DNA from: Blastomussa wellsi
Taxonomy: Eukaryota > Cnidaria > Anthozoa > Scleractinia > Plerogyridae
Length of the DNA: 64,000 nucleotides
Reading direction: 5' to 3'
Assembly (NCBI GenBank): GCA_947652115.1
Contig: OX393574.1
Coordinates: 14,564,215-14,628,214 of the forward strand
Below are positions 1 to 10,174 of this stretch, piece after piece (the stretch's first letter is position 1; each line of letters starts with the position of its first letter). The notes under the pieces are model-generated. The model did no database searches. It was not told where the DNA came from and was given only the letters and a program-made list of their open reading frames with translations. Position numbers and translations under genes: made by a program.

Positions 1-1117
1 CCTGAAGTGTGGTCGCCAAGAACTTTTCCTTTGTTCCTGTACTGTGACTTAATTTTGTAGTCTGAGTCGACTACAGAGTTCAGTAAACCAAGAGTTCGAA
101 AATCCTGTAACACATTGCGCAACAGAGAACTTTTTGGTTCGACAACCGAATGTTCAAGTAGTCTTCAAGTAGACCCTGAACATCAACAGTATCTGCTGGC
201 TCACAAGATAACCGCCTAATCAGCCAAAAATAAACTGCAACACATATAACTGCAAAGGCTCATACAACGTAAAAAACTTGACTTTGCGAGACAGCAATAC
301 GACAGAAACCGATAAAGCAGGGTTGCAACAATACCCTGGTTTTCTCGCTGATTACTTCGCTTCCGCGAAAACCGCGCATGAAAAGCAATAGCCTGTGGGA
401 AGAGAAGATACGCGAGCGAAGCGAGCGGAAGTTCCCTCTCGTATCTTTTATTCGCGTGCCCTACTATCTGAAAGCCAGGAACAGACTAAAAATTAAGACA
501 TAGACCGAATCCGGAAACTGCGCATGAAAAGTTTCTGGCATCCAGGGTATACAATATCCAACAGTAGTCCCTGTTTGAAACACGAGGACAGAGGCGATAT
601 AAAGGATTTAAAATGCGGTTTGCTTGGACGTTTCACTGGCGCAGAATTTGAAAAACATGACAAAATATTTTGTCTGTTATGTTTTCACAGTATAAATGCA
701 CTCGGTTCTGTACCGTGACGGCAGCTGTACGCAAGGTCGTTTTGCGCATCATGTATGCGGAAATTGCTTTTCTTTTTACAAAAATAAACCTGCACTATTG
801 TCAGCATAGAAAGATTTGGGACAAGCATTTTTTGACGAAAGAGAGATTCACTTACCTAGGACAGAAACGATGGCAAAGAAGATCATTTTCTCTTAAATCC
901 GAGCAAGAGACGAGTTGACTGCTGTAAGGCGTGTGTGTGATGTTTGCACAAAGAGCTTTAGCCTTTTACGCAGGCTTTATTGGGGGTCGCGTTTCCCTTT
1001 CCAGGAAAAAAAACTAGGCCTTTAGAATTCGGACGCGTACGACCTGAAGGAGGGACATTCCATTGGAAACGTGAGGGTGGGTATGGGGGCAAATAGGACA
1101 AAAAAAATTCCGTGCGA
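1..1117. repeat. Dispersed repeat, copy A (window starts inside it)
   Basis: Nearly the same sequence recurs at 5997-7091, base 1 matching base 5997 and the match breaking just after 1117/7091. Copy A has extra bases near 195 and 405-430 that copy C lacks, while C has an extra 27 bases or so near 6321. Small open frames in it (524-718, 6520-6783) are shared only because the DNA is shared; they have no start context, splice structure or known domain, so I read the repeat as non-coding. The left edge is cut by the window. Confidence 0.85.
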
Positions 1118-2994
1118 AGGAAAAAATAAGAGAAAAATGAAAAAGAGCAAATCGAAAACAAAAATCTTGCTTTCACCCTCCAAAATAATATTCCTACCAT
1201 CAGAAAGAACAAAAATAGGGAGTTTAAGAAAACCACAGTGGCAACGGCAACGGGAACGTCGCTCCGCGGGCCCTGCTGTCACGACAACGATCGAAATCTT
1301 CTGTTATAAATTCGCACCAGGAGTTGTACAATCTTCGCTTCAAGTTTTTTCTTGGATAACAATAAGGCTGATTTGATCAGCAGAGCGTCACGTCCGTCAC
1401 AACTCTGTACGCGGACAGAAGTTTAATCTCCAATGAAAAGCAGCTGAGTTTTATTACGAGATGCGTGGCTTGGGCGAATTACAGCGTCTGTTTCCTAGAA
1501 AACACACCAGCAGTAGGCAGGTTTCTGATGTTCTGATAAGTAGCCAGGGGCGTACCTGCCTTTAAGCAAATAAGCATGGGCTTACAAGTGATTGGCGGAC
1601 GGCATTCCCATTGGTGTAGAAGCCTAGCTTTTGGATTTCTTTTTGTTCCACTACGATTTCAGGTATGTTTGCAACTAATGTGTTGCTAGTCGGGTCATTT
1701 ACGTTGTTGACCAACACCACAACTGGCTGCATTTTGTTAAATATTCCATTATTTCTTGTTCAATATGGAATCCTGGCATTTGCTAATTAATTTAAACACC
1801 CAGATTACATCTCAGAGTACTTGAATTTTCAGAATTTTCCGGTAGGGCATGTCCCCGGACCCCCCTAGCATTTTGCGCCTTGGGCTAACGCGCCCATATT
1901 GTGTCTCCCCTCATTACGCTCCACCAAGGCTTACAAACAAAAAATGCCTGGGAACGCCCCTGGTAGCTTCAATCATCTTTGCCAGTAGCCAGGGTGTATT
2001 CAGTGTAGGTTACGCCAAAGATCTTCGGCGTGAGTTTTGAAAAATTTCGCAGTTTAAGGTGGCTTACTACAGTTTTTTCGAGACTTGAGAGCGCGCGCTA
2101 CGGCTGTCTACCTGACATCGATATTGCTCGCGCAGACGAAAATTGCGTTAGCAAGAAACAAAACAAGTTTCCGCAATTTTATCGCTTTACACCAACTTGG
2201 TATACAAGAAAAAGTTTCAATATACTTTCAAACACGTGCTTAAACCTCGGACAGGTAAAACATGATAAGAAAGTTAGATAAGCAACCAACAGGTGTTAAT
2301 GTGTATACACACTAGATCGTGAGGAAAGAGCAATCGTTTTTTGAGCAAAAGTGAGTGCCAGATGATTTCTTTGATTGCAGGCCGCCATGTTGCTGAGCTC
2401 TAGAAATTTGCGTGAAATGCTTCGGCAAACAACTCAAGAATGGTGTTCCGACTATGAGGGGCGATTACCGCAAAAATTAAATTTGGGATTTAGTTCTGCT
2501 ATTTGTCAATGCGGTTATTAATGTTTCCACTGGTGTTTTTGATTTTACGAATTGTGTTTTACTTTTTATCAGTGATGTTCACCAAAACATCGCTGTTGTT
2601 CGTTGCCCTTGTATTCGATTATTCGTTGCGAATTATGTTTCTGCCTTGACAATTTTCTTCTGTATTTACACATTGTGTTGTCCCATATTGTATTTTATTA
2701 TATATATAGCGACAATTTTAGGTAATAAACCTTGCAGATAGAATTCTATATCTGCTATATTTTCACATGTGAGAAAAGCGATACGTCCAATCAGCATTTT
2801 TCCTTTGTTCTTCCACTGTGACTGAAGAAAAATCCTGTAACACATTGCGCAATAGTGTTTTTTGTTCGATAACAGAATGTAAACGATTGCACGCAAAAAA
2901 AAAAATGAATTCGAGAGTCAGTTGGAAATAATATTTATGCTCTTTCTCATTAAAGGAGGTACGTCAGGATTTCAGTCATGTTTTGTGACAAACC

Positions 2995-3195
2995 AAATTA
3001 CCCTGAAAATGTAGGAAACTTTTAAATAATAGTTTAGAAAGGAAGAAAACACTAAAGAAGTGATACTAAACCGAAAAGGAACAAGGATGGTTAAGGATGG
3101 AGAAGATTGAGACGGATTGCAAATGACAAGTTTGAACAATTTAGGCAAAACTTTTCAAAATGCACAAACCGTGACGTAGCTCTTTTAAATGCAAT
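2995..3195. repeat. Dispersed repeat, family 2, copy 1
   Basis: This block resembles 29950-30155 and 43662-43865. All three share an ordered set of motifs: aaacaccaaa-like stretch, a purine-rich aaggatgg segment, gaagattgag, ggattgnaaatgacaa, and an end close to gtagctcctttaa. No open frame is conserved between copies. It is probably a short non-autonomous element; I cannot assign a class. Confidence 0.55.
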
Positions 3196-3235
3196 TTTGG
3201 CGAAAAGAAAATCGTTGTTGTTTCTTGCCATTATA

Positions 3236-4140
3236 CGTCGAATGGCCCGAAGTGTGGTCGCCAAGCATTATTCCTTTGTTCTTGCACTGTGACTGAAGAA
3301 CGCTGTCACACGAAAAAGAATTTATTCGAGAGTCAGTTTCAAATAAATAATGGCTTGGCTTGCATAAAACTTATATCGTTGCTCAAGTTGACCCTGAGCA
3401 TCAGCCGAATCTCAATCGTAATAAGAAGGCCGATAGACTTTGCTTCCACTTCCGTCGGTTGCGTACGCCTTGAATACTCTAGGACCTCTAGGATTCTATG
3501 GCATCACAATGGCATATTCGAGGCTAGAATACTCTAGAATGTTCTTCGACCTTTTTCATTTGGCGCAGTGCAGGTTGTTTGGAATGTGACTGTCAAGTCA
3601 TTGCGACAACCGACAGAGAAACATCATTATCGCCGGGCGCCTTTGTTCAACCCAACCCTTTAGAATATCATGGAGAGATTCGTAGGTAAAATATAAATTC
3701 CTTTTTAATCAACGTTCAGTGTTCTCGGCGTCGCGGTCGTGGTTTCTTACACTCCCTAATACTCTCGGTTCCACGCATACGCAATTCGTTTTGCGCCTCA
3801 TATATGCCAAAATTGCTTTAAAAAAGTAAGATTTGGGACAATTATGTGTCGAGGAAAGAGAGATTCACTTACCCAGGGCAGAAACGATAGCAAAGAAGAT
3901 CATTTCTCTTAATTCCGAGTTCACTTGTAAGGCGTCTTTGTGTGATGTTTGCACAATGAGCTTTAGCCTCACAGGCTGGATGCGAGGCAGACGGGATCGC
4001 ATTTCACTTTTCCTCGAAAAACAGGCACGCGGACTACCTGGCGCTCGAAGGAGGGACAGTCCATTGGAAACGTGAGGGTGGGCGCGGGGACATACGAAAA
4101 AAATTCGTGCGAGGGAGCAAATCGAGGAAAAAAATCATGC
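3236..4140. repeat. Dispersed repeat, diverged copy B
   Basis: It begins with gaatggcccgaagtgtggtc as copies A and C do. It later carries the same ordered blocks: the gcagaaacgat...aagaagatcat segment, the aaggcg...tgtgatgtttgcaca segment, then the gaaggagggacattcc-like block and the ccattggaaacgtgagggtg block. It is clearly more diverged than A is from C, with its own insertions. A smaller fragment of the same family lies near 2800-2890. No gene is visible in it. Confidence 0.65.
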
Positions 4141-4504
4141 TTTCACAATACATGCGAACGGTACAATCCTCATACCCTCCCCAAAACTTTCTAAAGGTCG
4201 TCCCTGATCGTACAGACCGATGTGGATTGCATGATCGTATCACATAAAAACGTTGTCAGTTTTGCGACGGGACGGCAAACATTCCATCGGTCAAACGTGA
4301 AACATAAACAGACCAAACAGTTGACGTTTTAAAAGTAAAACAATGCGTTAAATTCGTCACGCTTCGAGGATGGACGCAAATGGTAGTGTAGATTGTATGC
4401 ACGAAATCAGTAAACGCGACGTGCAGTGTTCCACGATTTATAAAAGGGCGGCGCGTGAGATGATTGACGGCTTGGGCTTCAAGAAATATACTTTGTTTAA
4501 TGTT

Positions 4505-4893
4505 TGTGTGAAGCCCCTATACCCATGTTTGGGTATAGGGGTGCCGCTGGAGGTCCGAAATCCTGACCCTGTTTAGGACCAAAATAACCACAAACATATA
4601 CCCTGTTTAGGACCAAGGAAAACGGTTTTTTTTTATTCCATAGCGCTAATATTTAGTCCTGAAAATGATCTAATGTTGACTGATGACCGGCTAAATAACT
4701 ACTTATGAATGTTACTGATTTCGGCAAACTTGACGACAGTCTGATACCCTGTACAGGACGACTAATAATCATACCCTGCTTAGGACAGCCTCGCTTGAAG
4801 TATATAGGGTCAAAAACCATACCCTATCCAGCGGCACGTTCCCGTATATACGTAGCCCATATAAGGGAGTACACCCCCCCCCCCCCCCATTCC
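4505..4893 (-). repeat. Repeat with poly-C terminus (family 3)
   Basis: Read on the minus strand from a 16-base G run at about 4888, it gives tactcccttatatgggct, gtgccgctggatagggtatg and cagggtatg blocks. The same blocks follow a G run at 42638-42800, and fragments occur at 27975-28140 and 4520-4610. A homopolymer terminus shared by independent copies suggests the G/C run belongs to the element. Confidence 0.6.
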
Positions 4894-5055
4894 CCGGGAT
4901 TCTACAAGAAAACTCATTCCACTTCGCTGGAAAACTGAACTACCTCCAAATACATGGGCAGGTGTAGCCACAGGCAGAAAGATGGCAGTAGCATTATTTT
5001 GCTAACATCTTCACGAGTAAATTAATTAGAAACAGAAATCTTAAGACAAAACACA

Positions 5056-5640
5056 TTTCAACCACTCGTCTGGAAACGATGGATAGCAGACATATTTTCA
5101 CTCTGGACAATAAACAGAGCGGAAATATTACAGATCATTGAACAAGCAAACAATAACCACCCTACAATAAAATTCAAGATTCAAGGCTGAAGTATCTGAA
5201 ACGAAAACGACATTCCTGGATACTAACATTTCTAAGGGCGAAAGATTAAAAACTCAATTCTTGATGTGCGTACGCACTTCGAATTCATACCTACTGAGAG
5301 TACGTAAATGTCTCTTCATCCCACACACCGGGAGCTAAAATTAAAAGGTTTCATCGAAGGAGGACTTCTCAGAAAAAATTATTCTAAGAAAAAAATTGAA
5401 GAGAAAATCTAAACCTTCAAATCACACCTTTTTGCCGAAGTGGCTACCCCGGCAGAGAATCTTAATATTATGGCAACCCTCTCAGAAGTATAATTTGAAC
5501 AGAGGAAACTATACTAGCCCTCCAACAAAAACAGAGACAACATCTTGCCTTTTGTCACACATTATCGACCATCAGTACCAAAACTGAAACAAATCTTCAT
5601 GGAAAATGGCATTTAATAGAACAACAACCATTACTGATCT
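5056..5640 (+). pseudogene. Penelope-like element reverse transcriptase, decayed
   Basis: Translating in shifting frames gives the C-terminal half of a Penelope-like reverse transcriptase: a FKAEVSE..TTFLDTNISKGER stretch, then SILDVRTHFE, FIEGGLLRKNYSKKKIEEKI, then ILPFVTHYRPSVPKLKQIFM and KWHLIEQQPLL. These recall the known order of the RT thumb and linker in that family. Many stops and at least four frameshifts show it is dead. The GIY-YIG endonuclease part is not found downstream, so the copy is truncated. The family assignment rests on remembered motif order, not a search. Confidence 0.7.
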
Positions 5641-5996
5641 GTGATTACGCGCATTTTTAAGCTGATAGCTGAGCATGATCTGCAATATTGTTTATAGGAG
5701 CTACTGCTTTTGGCGATTATAGCGAGTTGGGTGTAAATCGTTAACTTGACTCGGTAAAATTTGTCTCGGTCAAATTCAATACGCGTCAAATTTAAGTTCC
5801 CCCTCTCAGACGAAGGAAAAATTAGCGACTTGAATTTCTTATTTGTTTGCAGCGGAACAGAGAAAAAATAAGAGCAACTGTCAGTGAGAAGGTCAGCTCG
5901 GCGATTCGCTCGCATTCGTTCTTCTGACCAAGGGCCTGGAAATGGCGTTTCTAGGAACTGCAATGGTTGTTGTTTCTTTCCCTTTTTCGCGAATGG

Positions 5997-7091
5997 CCTG
6001 AAGTGTGGTCGCCAAGAACTTTTCCTTTGTTCCTGTACTGTGACTTAATTTTGTAGTCTGAGTCGACTACAGAGTTCAGTAAACCAAGAGTTCGAAAATC
6101 CTGTAACACATTGCGCAATAGAGAACTTTTTGGTTCGACAACCGAATGTTCAAGTAGTCTTCAAGTAGACCCTGAACATCAACAGTATCTGGCTCACAAG
6201 ATAACCGCCTAATCAGCCAAAAATAAACTGCAAGACATATAACTGCAAAGGCTCATACAACGTAAAAAACTTGACTTTGCGAGACAGCAATACGACAGAA
6301 ACCGATAAAGCAGGGTTGCAACCGTGGACAGCTTGCACAATATCGATCTACCCTGGTTTTCTCGCTGATTACTTCGCTTCCGCGAAAACCGCGCATGAAA
6401 AGCAATAGCCTGTGCGAAGAGAAGAAGTTCCCTCTCATATCTTTTATTCGCGTGCCCTACTATCTGAAAGCCAGGAACAGACTAAAAATTAAGACAAAGA
6501 CCGAATCCGGAAACTGCGCATGAAAAGTTTCTGGCATCCAGGGTATACAACATCCAACAGTAGTCCCTGTTTGAAACACGAGGACAGAGGCGATACAAAG
6601 GATTTAAAATGCGGTTTGCTTGGACGTTTCACTGGCGCAGAATTTGAAAAACATGACAAAATATTTTGTCTGTTATGTTTTCACAGTATAAATGCACTCG
6701 ATGCACAAGGTCGTTTTGCGCATCATGTATGCGGAAATTGCTTTTCTTTTTACAAAAATAAACCTGCACTATTGTCAGCATAGAAAGATTTGGGACAAGC
6801 ATTTTTTGACCAAAGAGAGATTCACTTACCTAGGACAGAAACGATAGCAAAGAAGATCATTTTCTTTTAAATCCGAGAGAGACGAGTTGACTGCTGTAAG
6901 GCGTGTGTGTGATGTTTGCACAAAGAGCTTTAGCCTCCTACGCAGGCTTTATTGGGGGATCGCGTTTCCCTTTCCAAGAAAAAAAAACTAGGCCTTTAGA
7001 ATTCGGACGCGTACGACCTGAAGGAGGGACATTCCATTGGAAACGTGAGGGTGGGTATGGGGGCAAATAGGACAAAAAAAATTCCGTGCGA
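5997..7091. repeat. Dispersed repeat, copy C
   Basis: This is a high-identity partner of 1-1117, in the same orientation and offset by 5996 bases. Differences are mostly small indels: it lacks the tacgcgagcgaagcgagcgg segment of copy A near 6420, lacks about 16 bases near 6700, and has an extra segment at about 6321-6347. The match ends sharply at attccgtgcga, after which C runs into unrelated sequence. Confidence 0.85.
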
Positions 7092-7404
7092 TCTTAATGC
7101 AATCTTAAATGTTGATTTCCATTTTTCGTCGAGGCTCGAAGTGTGGTGGCTTGACTTTGCAGTTTGACTCTACTACAGAATTCAATAAACCTGAATAAAC
7201 CGAGAGTTTAAGTGTTTTGTTCGAGATTTGTCCGAATGTAAACAATGTCACAAGAAAAATAATTTACTCGAGAGTCAGTTGGAAATAAACAATGATGGTC
7301 ATGCATGGTATCCGGCCGGCAAAATACCCGAAGACACGATACCGGAATGCCGAACTATACACCCGGGTATACAATATCTGGAGGGTCTGCAATGCCTACT
7401 CTAA

Positions 7405-7560
7405 AAACAGTTTCACGCAAAAGTAATTGGCCTTTTCACTCATCACGAAAAATTCGACAAACAGCTTCGCGTTCACAGAAATAGCAAGCAATCACGTTTC
7501 ACGTAAATCGAGTAAAAATGCAAAGACTAAATCATGTGTCACATAAAAATACAAATTCTA
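7405..7560. repeat. Degenerate 30-bp minisatellite, block 1
   Basis: Loose tandem units contain ttcac..tcacgaaaaa. The block opens with tttcacgcaaaagtaattgg, nearly identical to the opening of block 2 at 7984-8003, so both blocks descend from one array or element. No gene is visible. Confidence 0.5.
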
Positions 7561-7977
7561 TTTACGTTTCGCAAAACATACAAATACAATGATTGCCAGA
7601 ATGTATTTCAACATTTTACGTGACATATTAAACTGAAATGTACCACAGTAGATATCGTTGCACATGGCAATCTCACAAGGCTTGTGGTTATTTCAAACTC
7701 TGTGCTCGTGACGTCGATCAGCATATGCGGATCTTTTTTGGCTTTTGTAGTTCGGCTAGTTTAGTTGATTCCACTCATTTCGACTTCTACCTCAATCATC
7801 CAAAGATGTCCAAATAATTTTTGTTCTTACAGCATCTTTATACAGAGGCGTCTTGAAACACTAGAAAGCTTTATAATGCATACTGCAGCCAGGTGAAGAT
7901 GACAAATAAAATATGCAAGCTTTTTAAATCTAGTAGTTTATGACTTTTAATGACGCTACAATCTCCAATAAAATTGA

Positions 7978-8167
7978 AAATTTTTTCCCGCAAAAGTCAT
8001 TGGTTCACAAATCACGCGCAAGTAAATGCATATTTCACGGATCACGAAAAAATCGAAAACCAGTTTCCCGAGGACGGAAAAATATAGATTCACGAATCAC
8101 GGAAAAAATAAATCCTCATTCACGCTTCACGGAAAGGAAAAATGCCCATTCACGCGTCACGAAAAAG
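7978..8167. repeat. Degenerate 30-bp minisatellite, block 2
   Basis: Five to six units of about 30 bp each begin ttcacgnntcacg followed by an A-rich stretch (starts near 8004, 8034, 8088, 8118, 8148). An open frame crosses it because the unit length is divisible by three. I see no reason to call it a protein. Confidence 0.6.
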
Positions 8168-8204
8168 GTATATAGGACCCTCTATTTAGTCTGGTTGCCG
8201 GAGA

Positions 8205-9480
8205 TTTTCTCGCGTGTTACTTCCCTTTGACAAGAACCGCAAATGGAAAGCAAATGAAGGCAATGCCTCTGGCACCCATGGGTATACGATATCAAACAGT
8301 AGTCCCTGTTAAAGAGGCCTTCCGAGGGGAAAAAGCAACATGCGACACGGCTCTGAAAACTGGCGACATGGGGACTTTTAAAAAGCGACAACTGATATGA
8401 TTACGCTAGTAAAATGCGACAGCGACAGAGTAACATTTTACCAATAGTTGTTAAAAACAATAGTAAATATACGATAAATGTAGCATGAAAGTGACTCGGA
8501 TACAGGAAATAGCATTTCTGTGGGCTCAGTTTTCAAAATTTTCCCGTGGGAGCCTATACCTTCAAAGCTCCTTAGCAGCGTTCGGCCTTCGCCGCTCACA
8601 AATGTTTGCCTACTGAGCACCATGAAAGTCCGGTTGTACCCCTGTAGCAAAGCCGATTCTTGCACAAAAAGTTATGGGTACAGTTACGTACAACACAAAA
8701 AACGACAGCGACATTAACAGCTGTAGGTTAGGCGACATCGGTCTTCAAAAGCAAGGGACATCGCGACACAGCTACCGCCCTTGGAAGGCCTTGTTAAAAC
8801 ACGAGGACGGTTCTTGTCGGTGTCTTGTCATGACGGATAGTCCCTGGGGATTAATTTTTTTCTATTAAAACAGTCTTTCGGGCAGTTTGCTTGCTTGAAG
8901 ATGAGGCCCTTTCGCGTAGAATTTGAAAGACGTGGAGGAATCTTTCGTGTGGTGTTTTCACAGCAATACAGTCGGTCCACGCGTACGCAAGGTCCTCTTG
9001 CGCATGATAAATGCCGAAATTGCTTTCCTTTTTTTAATTTAAAAAATAAATCGGCACTATTGCCACCATAAAAAGATTTGGGACAACTATGTGTTGAGGA
9101 GAAATTCACTTACCTACGGCAGAAACGATGACAAAGAAGATCATTTTCTCTTAATTCTATTCCGGGTTCACTTGCAAGGCGCGTTTGTGTAATGTATGCA
9201 CAAACGCGAACGACCTGAAGGAGAGTCAGTCCATTGGAATTGGGGGCCACTACAAAAAAAAATCCGTGCGAGGGAAATTTTTTTAAAAAACATGAAAGAG
9301 AGCAAATCGAGGAAAAAAAACATGCTTTCACCCTCCAAAGTAATATTCTTCCCATCAAATGGAACAAAAATCATGCGGAAAATTTTAAACCTCGCAGGCG
9401 CATTGAAGGAAAAATATTCATGCGTGCGGAACAATCCTCACCCCCTCCCCAAAACTTTCTAATGGTCCTCCTGGATGGAT
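8205..9480. repeat. Dispersed repeat, diverged copy D, interrupted
   Basis: The order of blocks follows copies A and C: gattttctcg, the aatgaaaagcaa-like block, cagtagtccctgtt, an acacgagga block, the cgcgtagaatttgaaa block, the acgcaaggtc block, cagaaacgatgacaaagaag, and gaaggagagtcagtcc. It is split by the insertion at 8314-8792. The start of the unit is probably near 7133 (gaagtgtggtggc). Confidence 0.65.
8314..8792. mobile_element. 479-bp non-autonomous insertion with 6-bp target duplication
   Basis: Repeat copy D is interrupted exactly where other copies read cctgtttgaaacacgagg. The insertion is flanked by gttaaa on both sides (8308-8313 and 8793-8798). Its ends are inverted: gaggccttccgagg at the left, and aaggccttccaagg when the right end is read on the minus strand. 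Inside, gcgaca-type motifs recur in direct orientation at both ends. There is no transposase frame, so the class is unassigned. Confidence 0.75.
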
Positions 9481-9728
9481 GTTAGCCATTACAGGTCAGT
9501 GGTAGATCTAGGGGAGGGCCCCCCAAATGGGCAGAAAATCTTTTGAGCCCCCACCTTAATTTAAGGGCCGAAGGGCCGGAAAACCCCCCTCCCCCACCCA
9601 GGCTCCCAAGAATTCTGCCAGGGGTTTCCCCAGCAACAGTTCACCCCCTTGCACAACCATCTACACCCCGCACCAATGGGAAGTGTAATCCACCCATTGA
9701 AAAAAAAACGGGAACTGTGCAGGCAATT

Positions 9729-9739
9729 TTTATTTTATT
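9729..9739 (-). terminator. SLC35C1: Candidate polyadenylation signals of SLC35C1
   Basis: Two overlapping aataaa hexamers on the minus strand lie about 440 bases beyond the stop codon. They are the first good candidates downstream of the last exon. Confidence 0.45.
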
Positions 9740-10017
9740 CACACAGCATTCACAGAGCTTCATCAGTAAATTTGTGATTTGAATATCCCCTTTAAAAACA
9801 AAAGAAGCTTCACAAGGTACATTGGTGTACCAATAATAACTTACAACAATATGCACCTATAATAATCGAGCAATAGAGTTTGTACATAACATTATTTCCA
9901 AAAGAAAATAAATTAAAAGTTTTACAAACCTTACCGGAAACTACAAACTTGTTGTACACTGATCTTGCTAGGTCAGAAAACAGAAAGATTTTATCACATT
10001 GTATGTTCCATGTGCCA

Positions 10018-10105
10018 AGAACTCAACCTCATTCACAGGGTCTCTCTCTCTCACCGCCCCCTGGAGCGGGAAGGAGAGGACCCTGGGAACGAGGTTGGCC
10101 AAGAC
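10018..10105. mobile_element. Small inverted-repeat element in SLC35C1 3' region
   Basis: The left end reads aacctcattcacagggtctc. The right end reads gaggaccctgggaacgaggtt, its near-perfect reverse complement. A related fragment (ggccctgggacgaggttg) lies at about 13600, at the far side of the same gene. It is short, non-coding and probably a solo MITE. Confidence 0.55.
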
Positions 10106-10174
10106 TCTATTTGAGCTTGTGAGTTCAATAACACTGTCTACAAAAGTTGTGTTGCCCATATCACTAAAACCAGA

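Noticed and set aside
524..783. Matching 60-90 residue frames in repeat copies A and C (also 6520-6783)
   Set aside because: They are identical because the DNA was recently duplicated. Diverged copies B and D do not keep the frame.
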